64,000 bases of DNA from positions 7,425,836 to 7,489,835 of the forward strand of contig CM041198.1 of NCBI GenBank assembly GCA_023078555.1, in the 5' to 3' direction. The notes under the pieces were generated by a model. The model was given only the letters and a program-made list of their open reading frames with translations, was not told the origin of the DNA and searched no databases. This DNA is from Ulva prolifera. Taxonomy: Eukaryota > Chlorophyta > Ulvophyceae > Ulvales > Ulvaceae. Of the stretch, positions 1 to 11,666 are shown in pieces; position 1 is the stretch's first letter, and every line of letters starts with the position of its first letter. A program made the translations under genes and the position numbers.

Positions 1-71
1 ATATTATCAGATACGTCATGGGACTCATGGCGCTGCTTGACGTGCCGCAGGCCCAGGACGAGGTCTCCTAG
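1..71 (+). CDS. possible 3' end of an unknown gene
   Basis: From base 3 the third frame is open and reads IIRYVMGLMALLDVPQAQDE-V-S to a TAG stop at 69-71. The composition looks like a normal protein C-terminus rather than random frame, but only 22 codons are present and the upstream part lies outside the window. No family is recognised. It could equally be chance. Confidence 0.25.
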   Translation, partial: IIRYVMGLMALLDVPQAQDEVS

Positions 72-2272
72 TGACCATGGTCCCATGTGCTCAAGGCAGG
101 TCTGTAGCCCTGCGGCAACTTCGCCGTACATGTCCAGCATCCTGCACGTGTAAGATATGACAATTTCGCACAATGAATGTACAACGTCATCTATCGAGCA
201 TTGTACGATAGCCTGCAGACCTGCAAGTGTCAAGACGCACACAGACCGGAAGCAGGTAGGAAGCAAGCAGAAACAGATCAGAGCAGCGCGCAGCGAGGCC
301 GCCAGCGACACATTCGCGTCGACTCGATCACGATTGAGTGTTTCTGGAACACTGTTATTCACAAGACGGACGCGTCAAGCAAGACTACGGGACGAGGCCC
401 GGCGGGGGACAGTACCTTGCGACCGGCTGAGATGGGGTGATTTTTTTCATCAGAGACAGGGCCATCGGATGGACTGCTACTACACCATTTCACCAAGTAT
501 GCTGTCGGACCCATGGCGTGTGTGCCGTGTCTGACATCCTCCCGTTGCTGCATGGGAAGGGACCATGACAATGCAGGAAGCCATGCACGTCTCTAGCGCA
601 CAACGGCGCATCAGGCGATATCTCCACATCAAACCATGGGCCTCAAACAGTCGTTCAAAGTATTCGTGTCTGATGATCGACGATCGGGTTCCGCAGCACT
701 GCATATATCGTGCACAACAGGAGTGGTGTGGCAATGTGTGGCGCTTCACAGACGCACCGGTAGCCACCACATCACAACAGCAATCTCGATGCAGCTGACT
801 GCCAGAATCGTTTCACTGGTTCTGGACAGTCATATCGGCCAAGAGGATACACGCAGCGAATGGTGCAGTGGTGGCACCGGCATTCAGTGCAGTATTTTGG
901 TGCAGCTGTAAAGCCTTTTCGGGAGGTCTCTACCTGTGCGGTTATACACGACCAGATCTGCGAATCTACTGCTGCCCCACGTCATACAGAGGTGTCGGAA
1001 CGTCTGAGATGTTCATGGCCAGGCTGTGACAGCCCCGAACCCTGTTTGAAGGCCCAGCCTGGCTGTAGTGACTATGAGCCATAGAGCGTGAGAGGCGTGC
1101 CTACTGAGTGAGTGGCTATCCCCCTGCATCTGCTTTCCAGCAGTTCAAGTAAGCAATAGTATAATCGCCGAGCTATGTAGACACAGTTGGTGTTCTTCCA
1201 TGCAACGGCCCAACCGTGTTCAGAAAATGTGTCTCTTGCTTCTGCTCCAGCAAGAGCATGAAACACAGAACACGCCAAGAGTGCTTGCGGGCATGCCACT
1301 CTGCACGTGCAGGCTTCGACTGCTCACTATGTAGCTTCACAAAGCCACACAAGGTATCAGCCCTCCGGCCATGCAGTCCAGGTGTCATGAGAGTCCATAA
1401 CGTGATCTATCACTGCGAGCTTGCTGAGATACACGATCCATGACCGCACACTGTTACATCCTCCCCATCCTCTCAATATAAAGCGTATCATGCTGCCTCA
1501 AGACGGCCCGGGCTTGAGCAACGCCCATCCAGGTAGCATTGTCCAACGTGATCGTGAGCCCAACACTACCACCCACTTCACGAACATTTCTTTCAAACAT
1601 CAGGTCACGAACACGGACTGACATTGTCCGTAAAGGCCATGGCCTCACCCACGAAGCCAGTGCAGGGCCTCGCTATATCCACACTGCAGCTACACGGCAG
1701 AATCCCACGTGTGAGGGCCTCGTCCGTGGCTGCGGAGCTCCCAGCAGCACCTACACCGCAACACACGATGGCTCCGCTGCCTCAGCACCCACGTTGGAAC
1801 AGCATCCGGATGAGGCCCAGAGTGCATGGGCAGCAAGCAGCAGCAGACGCACACGCGGCCTACGTCTGGCATGCAGGCTCGATGAGCAGGCGACTGTGGT
1901 AGGATCAGACTGGTACATCTAACTGGCCTTACACATGGTGGAGCCTGCATTGATAGCACGACCCTGTTTTGTTGTTGACATAAGAGTTGCGCTTGTCAGC
2001 AGCGCAGGGTCCTCACGCTGAAGATGTCCTGTTGCAACCTGTGAGGTATAGCGGCCATGCTCCTGGACTGCCACATGAGGCCTTGCAGCAGGTAGCCGAG
2101 CACACGTGACATGATGGGTGCTCTGGAACACCGTGTGCGTGGATTGGCAACACGAGATCCGTCCACGTGGCCTGGTGTGCCTAGCACATGTCGCCCAGGG
2201 GCACACATGTGTGCCCATGGCCGGTGCGCGAGGGCCAGCAAAGGTGCTCACAATGTGCCTTGAAATCGGACG

Positions 2273-2353
2273 GTGTGCTGATGTCGATGGGGTCTGACCG
2301 TATTCGGCTGCAGGCAAGCGGAATATGGTCGGACCCCATCGACATCAGCACAC
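2273..2353 (+). repeat. 33-bp inverted repeat (hairpin), 15-nt loop
   Basis: Left arm 2273-2305 and right arm 2321-2353 are reverse complements at 31 of 33 positions. Both mismatches would be G-U pairs in a + strand transcript but A-C mismatches in a - strand transcript, so the + strand RNA would be fully paired. The loop is 2306-2320. It may be a small-RNA precursor, a decayed palindromic element or a regulatory hairpin. Confidence 0.85.
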
Positions 2354-2356
2354 CTA

Positions 2357-2398
2357 TGGTTGATGCTGTGCAGCGTGTGGTTGATGCTGTGCAGCGTG
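2357..2398. repeat. 21-bp tandem repeat, two identical copies
   Basis: Units 2357-2377 and 2378-2398 are identical and begin TGGTTGATGCTG. They directly follow the right arm of the 2273-2353 hairpin. Confidence 0.9.
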
Positions 2399-3257
2399 CC
2401 TTGTTTGTGCAAGGCCGTGTGATGTAGGTGGTGCGGACAATGGCACACCAAACGCTGCAAGTAGCTGACATGCAGCACGGGGGCCTGGTAGCGACACAGT
2501 GTCAGTGTAATCTGCAGTAGACCTGGATTCAGTTCCCCGTATCCTTTCGGGACATTGACGACTCCGGATGATCGGGACCGCATGTGCAGCAGGGGTACAC
2601 CAACCCGCACAGGACACACTTGTCCATCACGCCAGAGTGCAGTACTGAGATGGATGCACGCGCTGGGCGACATGAAATGTACGGAATCCGTACTACGAAC
2701 AATGTCGGGGAGGCAGGTAGCACGTGCAATACAAGAGTGGGCACCCATGCCACCGCCGGTCAACGCAGATCCCAGACACAGCTGGACGACATGCTCGTTT
2801 ACAGCTGCTTTGCATCGTCACTTGCACCAATCCAAGCGCAACCAGATGGGTATCTTCAAAGCATCTCCGTGAGACCAATTTCTCAATAGAGATAGCACGC
2901 ACCTTCTGAACGCGCAACCGTTCGAGACAGGCGTCCCTCTGCGATTTCGATCGGTCCAGTTTAACCTCGACAAGCAGCTCCGTGCTATTGTAAATTATGA
3001 AGAGCTAGCAGAGCGATATACAAGGAAACGTGTCGACGTCTGCTGCGAAATGCTTTCATCCGTCTGGCTGACGAGCGAGAGGCGAGGGGTGTCGTGATCA
3101 CAAGTCAATTCTGGCAGTCATGCCGAGATATCGCGTCAGCTGCGCAGCTGAACAGTTGCAGCCCGACATGGCCATGCAAGCCAAACAACACAAAGTGGCT
3201 CGAATTGGTGTTTTACTCTGAGAGGTTAAGTTCAAAGAGGCCGCGAAGACAGACACT

Positions 3258-3677
3258 ATGCTCTCTCTAAAGCTGCACTGTACAGCTGTTCGTAAGCAAG
3301 GCTTGCTCGATAGACCTCGAATCACCAGAAGAGTTGTTTCAACTATGGCTGGCATGCGTGAAGAGTCAGTTTCCAAGTGCAAAGAATTGTTGACCGCCGG
3401 GCACAAGTACCTGGACGTGCGTTCGGAGCAGGAATTTGCAGGTGGACACGCTGACGAAGCGACCAACATCCCGTTCATGTTCAAAACTGAAGCAGGAATG
3501 ACCCCGAATCAAGACTTTGTCAATCAAGTGCATAGCGCTTTCCCCGACAAGGCACAGCAGATTGTTGTGGGCTGTCAGAGCGGCAGACGCAGTAGCATGG
3601 CCATCCAAGCCTTGCAAGGCGACGGATACACCAACCTAGTGAACATGGCTGGAGGATATGCGGCTTGGAGCTCGTAG
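3258..3677 (+). CDS. single-domain rhodanese (sulfurtransferase)
   Basis: Encodes 139 residues in one exon. Residues 1 to about 33 are basic and Ser/Arg-bearing without acidic residues, as expected for an organelle transit peptide; an internal Met (MAGMREES) could start a cytosolic form. The rest is a compact rhodanese fold: YLDVRSEQEF near the start, then GHADEATNIPF, the active-site loop VGCQSGRRS with the catalytic Cys (the CxxGxR pattern), and NMAGGYAAWSS at the end. This matches plant single-domain STR proteins, which move sulfane sulfur from thiosulfate or persulfides to thiol acceptors. The upstream bases show no clear TATA box, and TGTAA lies only 8 nt after the stop. Family is near certain; substrate and compartment are inferred. 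Confidence 0.87.
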   Translation: MLSLKLHCTAVRKQGLLDRPRITRRVVSTMAGMREESVSKCKELLTAGHKYLDVRSEQEFAGGHADEATNIPFMFKTEAGMTPNQDFVNQVHSAFPDKAQQIVVGCQSGRRSSMAIQALQGDGYTNLVNMAGGYAAWSS

Positions 3678-5047
3678 GGCATGTAAAGAGTATTTCTGCG
3701 TGAACGGAACAGCACGTGCTTGTCGGTAGAGACTTGTGTCGGAAACGCCGTGTTGCCAGTGCGTGCCGTGCTGACAAGCAAGAAGCCACGGAATATGCGA
3801 ATGAAGCGTGTAGACTGCAGAATTTGCTTTTATCATCCTATTCACTGGCGAAACAGAGCCAATTGCGAAACGGTATGCTTCGAAAGGAGGGGTCAAAGCC
3901 ACCGCCGAGCGCACCTTCCTCGCATCACAGGCGAAACGTGGCAGCTGCCTACGGCAGTACGGCAATCATGCGTGGCCAAATCTTCTTGCGACCTGCCTGT
4001 TGCGCTGCGTTTAGGCTTCCGCTAGTCACCGTTGGTCGAGGTATGGCAACGCGGAGATGTGCCCTACATCCACAGACATCATGCAAGAGCTCCTGTTGAG
4101 TACTCGCTAGCTGTTGCATTCCGCGGTGCCTACATATCGCTGCTAGAGCAATTGCAACTGACATCTACCTGAGGACCGGTGAACATATGTCACTCTGCGA
4201 TCTTGGCAGGCATGACCCATCCCTGGCAAGGCGACAGCTGCTACATGGCACATGCATCAGCTAGAGGCCAATGGCCAATGTGTCATTGACATTTCAATGT
4301 ACATTCAGCCAGATCAGTGAGCTGAGAACTGACTGGGCCAACTGCGCACGTTCCTCACCACAGCTGTCCGCGGCGAGGGCGCTCACAGGCTGTTGCCCAT
4401 CCCTCACACGTCATCTGTCCGCGATGCACTTCATCACATCAGCCCACTTGCATTGTTCATCAACTCCTCAGATCAACACCGTGGCATCCTCTCGGCCTCG
4501 AGCATCGTCTATAGCGCCGGCCTTCCGCCATGTCTCCACAGAGAATCCGCATCTTCTCACCATGCCATGGAGCACGCCTTCAAGCAACACCTGGCAGGCA
4601 CAGCCGCGCAGCGCAGCACAGCGCAGCACAGCGCAGCACAGCGCAGCATGGAAGCCGATGTACACCTGGGCTGTGCATCCCAGCATGTATGTCAGCAGCA
4701 GATCGGGGCAGCGCGCCTGCCACCACACAGCCATTCCGGCGTGCCCGAGGGTGCGATTGCTCTCATCCGGCAGCGCCGCATCTCCAGCCGTGTTCACGCC
4801 ACGTCAGACCTCCACTCAGAATCCCTCCACCCTCGGAATCCTAGCCGCAGTGCGGCATTCAGGTGCTCATGCGTGCTGCGGCCCCCGGCGTCCGGCCGAC
4901 AGCGGGCGGCGCACTCAGAGCCTTCGTGAGATCGAGCAGCGCCCGCTCCCCAGTCCGTCGTCCTTCAGCGCTGGTGAGCATGTCAGCGCAGGCTGCGCTG
5001 GGGCGTCACTCACAGCTGCCGAGCCCGCGCCGCTGCTGGCATGTCGG
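3678..5047. other. intergenic region between rhodanese and RBM25 3' ends
   Basis: No gene is recognised. A 430-codon frame on the + strand (4271-5563) crosses into the antisense of RBM25, has no domain, and is low-complexity Ala/Ser/His/Pro sequence, so it is taken as a by-product of base composition. A tandem repeat lies at 4611-4648. Confidence 0.4.
4611..4648. repeat. 10-bp tandem repeat, about 3.8 units
   Basis: The unit GCGCAGCACA occurs three times exactly, followed by a partial fourth copy. Confidence 0.9.
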
Positions 5048-8000
5048 CTACGCGAGGCCGTACTTCGACTTGAGCTGCTGCAGCTCGGACTCCGCGATGA
5101 GCATGCGCCACAGGTTCAGCGTGAAGCTCTCCGCGTCCTGGCCCATGAACTCGCAGAACTCGAGCACGCTCCGCAGCGAGCCGCCCTTCTGCACGATCTG
5201 CAGCACCTGCACGCCACCGCCGCCGCCCTCACGCGCCATGCATGTCAGAGCCCGCGGATCTCGGCGCCGACTGGATCATGGCCTCGGCAAAGAGGAAGCC
5301 ATACCACGCTGCTCCGTACTACCGGCAAACACAACCATGCATGCCTGACTGTTGGATTTCAGATCAGCGATGGCACACACAGCAGCGTCGCCCGGCTCAA
5401 ACAGAAGTGCGGGCCCCAGAAACACCGGCCCCTCCACCCCCCAGCCTCTCCGCCAGCAGACACAAGCTCACCTCGTGAGACGCACAGAAAACTGAAAGTC
5501 AAACGCACAATGAAGTTGAAAGCCTACGCAATAACAGCACATGTGCAGGAAGAACACATCTGATCAGGTCTGCACGAGAAGAGGCGGCGCGAGGTTCCAC
5601 AGAGGGGCGGGGCTCTGCGGTTCGCAGGGGTTCGCACCTCGCGGGCGATCGCGTCCTCGTCCTCCGGCAGCACCTCGCTGACGTACTTGGCTATCCGCGA
5701 GTGCACATTGTCGTACGCCGCGCGCACCCCGAGGTTCAACGCCGCGAGCTTCAGCGGCCACGCCGCCGCGTCCTGGATCGACGTCGGCACCAGCGCCAGA
5801 AGCTGCACACGCACATGCTGTGGGGTCAGACAGCTGCTGTGCGGCAGGGGCCGCTGGAGCGGCACAACCCTGCCACGCAACGGAGGCGCAGCAGACGCTG
5901 GCTGGACGCAGATGATCGACACACCACCGAGAACTCCTACTGTGGGGCCACACCTCCAGGCGCTCGTTCTCGAATGCTGCAGTCCTATCCGCCTGCGTCG
6001 CGGCCGCGGTGGCCGCGCCGGCCGACTCCGCCGCTGCCGCGGCCGCCGCCAGCTCCCCCTTCCGCTCCCGCACCAGCCACTCCCCCGGCCGGGGCTTCTT
6101 CTCCTCCCGGGAATCCGAGAAGAACGCTTTTTTCGTCGCGGCGGCGCGTTCGGGGTCCACCGCCGCTGCTGGCCGCCGCGCCGCCACACCCGCGGCGGTG
6201 CCTGCCCCCGCGGCAGGCCCCCCAGCCACCGCCATCGACGACCACCCCCCCGCGTCGCCGTTGGTCCCCGCCGGCTCCTCCTCGTCCGGTCGATCCCGCT
6301 TCACACCGCCGCCGCCGCCGTCCGGGGTCGACACCTGCTGCAGCATCGCCTTCATGATGTTGTCGTTGAGGTCGGTGATGCCCCGGGACACTGGCGCCGC
6401 GCCGTTGGCGCTGTCGTCGCCGGGCCGTCGCGCTGCAGCGGACGCCGAGAGCTCGCCGGCAGCGAGGCGCGCCGCCGCGGAGGCCTCCCGTGCGCGCGCC
6501 TCCTCCTCGAGCTCCAGCATGCGGTCCTTCTCGTCGGCCTCCATCTCCTTGAGGCGCTCCGGGCGGACGTCGGTGCGGCGCGACTTGTCGGGGTCGTCGT
6601 CATCGTCTCGCCTGCCTGAATCGTTATCCTGCAGTGCAGCAGCATAAGGTGTTGTTTCGACGTGTCTATGACTGAAGCACGCTCCTGCCCTGCATGCCCT
6701 CCATGCGCAGGCCGCTCGAGCTCAGGCATGCCCTTGCCCTGCCATCACAAACTCCAGAACAATTCGACACAGCTGTACGTCATCGAGCACCCAGGCCCCA
6801 TGCGGCTTGAGCAATCCATCCCCTCATGAGCAATCAATCCCCTCATGCATTCAAACCACGCCGCGCTCGCGCGCAGGAACACCTGTGCACACAGACAGCG
6901 CATGCCGGTTCGACATGGGAGCAGGAAGCAGGGCACCGGGGGAGGGGGCACACCTCTTGGAGGCGCTGCTGCCGCTTGTCGCGCATGCTGCGGAGGCGGT
7001 CGGCGCGCGCCTTGCGGTCGCGCGCCGCGCTGCCCTCCAGGTGCCGCACCTGACGCAGCAGCTCGTCGACCTCCCGCCGCTCGCGCCGCCGCTCCGCCTC
7101 CGACTGCTGCTCCTTGCGGCTGCGGTCGGCCTCGAACTCGTGCTCGAGGCGGTTCTGCCGCTCCTGCGCGCGTGCACTGCAAACAGCCGCTCGGACTTGG
7201 ATCGTGTTCTTGTTTGTCAGCGCACACGCACGCATGGCATGCGTGTGTCTGCCACGGCAGCGGCGGAGGGGCTGCTCGGCTGGCCGAGTGGTAGATGCGG
7301 CCCCTCTCCGGGGGCAGCGACAGCAGAGGAGATGGAGATATGGGAATGGAGATACACGACTCATGTGACAGTTCGTGCTTTAGCAGCCGAGCTGGGGAGA
7401 CACCCTTGCTGCCGAAGACACGACGGTGACATATGCTGCTAAAACACGCAGCGATACCGGTTGCCGCGGCTTGCAGCGCCGCCGATCAACGGCCGCAGCC
7501 CTGTATGCCAATGGAGACGCTGCTAGGGAATGAAAAAGACAGCCAGCCCGGCGGCACAAGGCAACTGCATGCATGGCAGCCGTGCCACCCACCACGCCGC
7601 TACATCTGCTCACCCTGCAGCTTCCCCCCTCCCCCAGTGACAAGCACGCCCAGCCACTCCGGCGGCCCGTTCCGGATGCCATCGCTACAATCCCCGAGGC
7701 TTGTCGGTGCACCCACGAGTCCTGCCGCAGATGCAACGGCCGCATCACACAAAAGACGGAGACACACGGCCGGGCAGAGGCCACTGCCTCTGGAGGACAC
7801 ATCGATCAAGACAAGCACCTGTGCACGTCCTTCGCGACGCCGCTGATGAGGGCGTCGGTGTCGGCGGCGCCGCCGCGGCCGCCGCGGCCGCTCGCGGCGC
7901 GGCCCTCGCGGCGCGACACGAGGTCCATCACAGCCTCCGTCGCCTCCATCTCGCGGCTGTCGTCGTCCACCGCCGCCTCGCCGTCCTCCTTCGCCTCAGC

Positions 8001-9248
8001 CGCCGCCTTGACGCGGCGGCCGTGCGCCTCCCACCACTCGAGGTATGTCGCGGTCGGCGTCGAGGGCTTGACCTTGATGTCCTGCTGGTCGACGGTCAGG
8101 TTCTGCAGCACCTGCACACCCGGGCCGACGCTGCGGTCACTGTGGCGGACTCTGCGCTAGCGATCTTGCTAGCTGGCTGCGGCAGGGTCTGTGTCCGCGC
8201 GCGGCTGTGCTTGCTGCCGCACTCGCTGGCTGTTGAGTTTGCGAGCTGTGGCGGTTGCTGCCGGTCGCGCCTGCTGGTGGGCCACGAGGTCACGGCTGCT
8301 GGGTCAGCCGGCTGTGGGCTGGACTCGCATCTAGCTTGGGTGGTGCTGTTGTCAGCTATGGGACCCGCAGCTGTTGGCGTGGGGTAGTGCACTTGGCAGA
8401 CTTAACCACAGACGCTGGCGCAGGAGACAGTGCTGATGCAGCAAACCTGGTAGACAGGGACGGCCGCATGCAGGGCAAGGCTAGTGAGGGATTGGCAGCA
8501 GTCACGGGAGCCATCGGAAGTCACAACTCAGGCTTTGATGCTTGCCTAGTCGCTCCCCAGAGAATAGTATCAGTGAGCAGGGCATGCCACAACAGGTGAA
8601 GACAGGGCATGTGCAATCCCGGTGAGAAGCGAGAAGCGAGGCATGCACCACACGAGATGCAAGCAGCAAGGTCAAAAACTTGGTGAGAACATGCTCGTTC
8701 AGTTGGCGATTGATGTACCATTGGATCCATCTGAGCTGGTAGTGGAGCGGTCCAGCAGGAAGCTATCACAGGAAGCGGCCTCAACAAGCAACCAGGATGC
8801 AGCTGAAGCGTACCCGTAGCGCGATGATCATGCTTTCCGGAGTCTCGTACTCCACGAAGCCGAATGTTTTCAGGGCTTTTGTGGAGGGGTCTACTGGTCG
8901 CTTCCAGTAGCTGACTGCACCAAACACCCCCAGCAGCTTCTCCATGAACTCGTTGTCCACGGATATAGCAATATAGCTGATTGTTGCTATCAACTTCTTC
9001 GGAGGTTCCGCTTTCGCCAGCACGGGCTTGCCAGCTGCAGTGGTGGCTGGAGCACTTAGCGTTGGTGGCGGTTGCCCTGGCGCAGCGAGGACCGGCGGAG
9101 GGGCTAGCTTTGGAGGTGCAGGAGATGCATTTGGCTGACTGGATGCCGCAGGCTGGGGCTTGGCGGTCTGAGAGGGCTGAGGGAAAGACGACGGTGTGAA
9201 GGCTGGCCTGGCTGGAGGGGGACCTGGGAGTGGCTGTGGAGCTCCCAT
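5048..9248 (-). CDS. RBM25: RBM25-type splicing factor (RRM + PWI)
   Basis: Six exons with agreeing phases: 9248-8814, 8111-7819, 7176-6954, 6628-5954, 5802-5638 and 5206-5048, giving 649 residues. Order: Pro/Ala-rich N-terminus (residues 1 to ~80); an RRM with RNP2 LIATIS and RNP1 TFGFVEYE (about 88-155); a charged Arg/Glu-rich coiled segment (about 240-320); a low-complexity Ala/Gly/Asp linker; and a split C-terminal PWI domain, starting LLALVPTSIQ and ending ESFTLNLWRMLIAESELQQLK. RBM25 binds exonic RNA and U1 snRNP-linked factors and shapes 5' splice-site choice in the nucleus. This copy is shorter than human RBM25 because the Arg/Glu repeat region is reduced. The start at 9248 is the first in-frame Met; an acceptor just upstream (~9275) means a further 5' exon is possible. 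The DM9 gene lies divergently upstream. Confidence 0.87.
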
Positions 9249-9553
9249 AGGATAAGCTGCACCAGCTTGACCACCTACAGCGAATTTTCATATAATTTAT
9301 GAAGCCCATTGTCACTACGCCGGATGCACGAGCTTGACAGGTTTCCGGCAATGCCGGCACGGGCCCGTTCCAGTGGCAGCCGCAGCGGCCGATCACGTAC
9401 TGACAAGCACATCACTCTGAAGTACGCGGTACAGTCCATTTTCTGCTGCTCCGCGCAAAGCAGCTCCTGTGTCTCAGGGACGACGAGCAAGGGCATGCCG
9501 ACCGTGCCGGCCAAAAACGCATGCACGGCAACAGACAGACGCACCTTGGTAGT

Positions 9554-10734
9554 ATGGAGGTGGAATTCCCGCAGCTGGACGGCTGCCCGTGGGTGGTGCG
9601 CTGTACGGATTCATGCCAGCGCGTACACCTTCACTGGTCCAGCCCTCAGTACATGGTCCCCTTCGAACGCGATCAACCAGTCCACTTTGAGCAAGAAAAA
9701 GAAAGGTTTAAATTGAGTACGAAGACTTCGACCGTCCCCAGATGTGCTTCCTACAGAGGGTGGAAATGCCAAGTTCTTGAAATCTAATCGACGGAATGCC
9801 AACAGTGTACTCGTAAGGATGGACACTTTAGAATCAATGTGCAAAGGAATTTGCTTATGGACTCGCTGTGGCACCATCCAAAGGTCTCCCCAAAGGTACC
9901 GACCGCACTGAGCGCAGTGCCGTGCAATGCATGCGCCCAGCTTGCATCGTTCTACACGGGCTTTCAAAGGAGGTTCAAAACGCGTGGCCACCAGACATTC
10001 CACGGTTGTACCTGGCGAAAGAGCTGCAGATTGCAGGGACTGTACGGTCTTTGTATCCCGGGCTGGTATGAACAGCGTGGCAACCGTCTCGCGGGGCTCC
10101 GTTTTGCTCTGTAGCCTTTTCCACGACCACGAGCGTGCCCTGGCAATAATTCAGTCTATGTACTTATATGCGAGGCAGGTATCTTGCGCATACGCCTGTG
10201 GCATGCTTCCCTTAGTTCTCAAGGATGTCTGCCGTCCGTTGGGAGTCCCCATGTCTGAATGCGGACGGTCATGCATCTCTTCCGGCACAAGCGGTGCCAT
10301 CTCGCTTCGGTCTTCTGACTGAGTATGTGGGCCGTGGACTGCATCCTCGATGGGGCTTACTTGTGGGCAGAGTAGTGCTGCAGGGAAGGCGATTGCTACT
10401 GTTCGCAGCAGCCGGAAGCGATCGGGTTGTCAAGCTCACATACCCTGATTTCAAAGGTTTAGAGATTCTAGTCAGTGACGACTTGGCGGGACTGAGCATT
10501 GGGTGGGTGCCGTGCTGGAGCGATTTGCCAAGCACAGCTGTGCAGGGAGGGTGGGACAGCGTAGAGGGGAAAGCCCTGTACGTAGGAAGGAGCATTCCTG
10601 ACGCTAGGTATCGTCATGTTGGATCAATCCTCGACAGATCCGGACGGTTACTGATGAGTTTAGGTGGTGCAGCATTAGAGCAGATGAAGTACGAGGTGTT
10701 GTGTTGCCTGAACACAACACCTGGTCCAGTATAA
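9554..10734 (+). CDS. DM9-repeat protein (tentative 4-exon model)
   Basis: The last exon (10216-10734) is the firm part. It holds two DM9-like repeats: the first around LPAQAVPS..EYVGRGLH and GLLVGRVV, the second with AVQGGW, KALYVGRSIP, HVGSI and the closing MKYEVLC. DM9 (DUF3421) repeats bind mannose or membranes in the proteins studied and occur in many protists and animals. Upstream exons 9554-9705, 9806-9883 and 9941-10046 are joined by GT-AG sites with matching phase, giving 284 residues beginning MEVEFPQLDG, but their sequence is not recognised and other models are possible. There is no signal peptide. The gene is divergent from RBM25 with about 305 bp between starts. Confidence 0.6.
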
Positions 10735-11666
10735 AGTGACTTGTTGCAAAACCGGCTACAGATGTTGTACACTATCTACATTTCGCGTGGCAGTACGCTG
10801 TAGACTTTTTTAAGATGGCTGTGTTTCTACCGTGAGCTCTGAGCTCACAGCGACCAGCCGTGTGGTGCCGTGTTGCGTCCGCAAAGTGCGCGTACATCGT
10901 GTACAATGGCCACTGCACTTACAGGTACGAGACGACCATGCAATTAAGCGGCGACTGTGCTGCACATGTCCTCTTTTCAAACCCAAAACGCGCAGCGGGC
11001 CTGGCGACTGTTCTTTACATCACTTCTGGCAGTACCGATCAAAGCATTCCACCTTATACTTGCTCATCACCCACATATTGTCATTCCAGAGATGACGCTG
11101 CAACTGCAGCGTTGGATACTCAACGTCCCGAGCACCTTGCTGAATGCCACCCTTCAGCAAGTGGTACAGCCTTGCATCGCTCACAGCCTTGCATCCCCTA
11201 ATTGGCACATACACCCACAGCACGGCCTTGTGCCCCCATCCGCCGGCAGATCATGGCACTGTATTTGGCACATACCACACCGAAATACACTCATTTGCAC
11301 TTAAAGAGCTCCGCCGCTCAAAAGAGCGGTTCCCCGGGGACACAGCGTGCTGGGCCGCCCAAGTACGCCCGACTCGTCGCCGCTTTCGCCAGGACCAGAT
11401 TGACAACCTGACCTCACAGTGACGGATGCTTCGGGTAGCCTGTGATTTGCAAGGTACACCCATGGCGGGTGCCCTTGCCCGGCGTTGCCCCGGATCACCG
11501 TCAAAGCAAGTTTGGAGTTGATGATGCCCGAATCAAGCACCTTGTGTCTGTGTGCTGCGTCACCGTGAAGCCCCCGGAGGCAGCGGAGCCTGTCCACTCC
11601 ACCTCGAGCAGCCCACCATCCCCCACGTGGCAGCCCCCCCCCCCCCCCCCCCCGGCCGCGGTGCGC
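10735..11666. other. region between DM9 and VWA genes, no gene recognised
   Basis: A - strand frame at 11020-11223 ends VECFDRYCQK and has a fairly protein-like composition, but it has no recognised family and no in-frame start, so it is not called. The homopolymer C tract at 11634-11653 lies just past the VWA stop. Confidence 0.3.
11634..11653. repeat. poly-C tract, about 20 nt
   Basis: An uninterrupted run of C lies in the 3' flank of the VWA gene (a G run in its mRNA sense). It is prone to slippage and to sequencing-length error. Confidence 0.8.

Larger units (their letters stand above)
72..3257. other. intergenic region, no gene recognised
   Basis: Many short frames are open on both strands, but none shows a recognisable domain, a plausible splice chain or a convincing codon pattern. 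The only clear structures are a long hairpin (2273-2353) and a two-copy 21-bp tandem repeat right after it (2357-2398). Confidence 0.4.

Noticed and set aside
4271-5563. 430-codon open frame on the + strand
   Set aside because: Low-complexity Ala/Ser/His/Pro sequence, no domain, and its 3' part is antisense to the last RBM25 exon; produced by GC-rich composition.
5687-6647. Long + strand frames of 200-310 codons
   Set aside because: Antisense of the RBM25 exons at 5638-6628, whose frame carries the recognised protein.
11020-11223. - strand frame ending VECFDRYCQK, possible transposase piece
   Set aside because: Protein-like composition but no recognised motif, no start and no partner exon.
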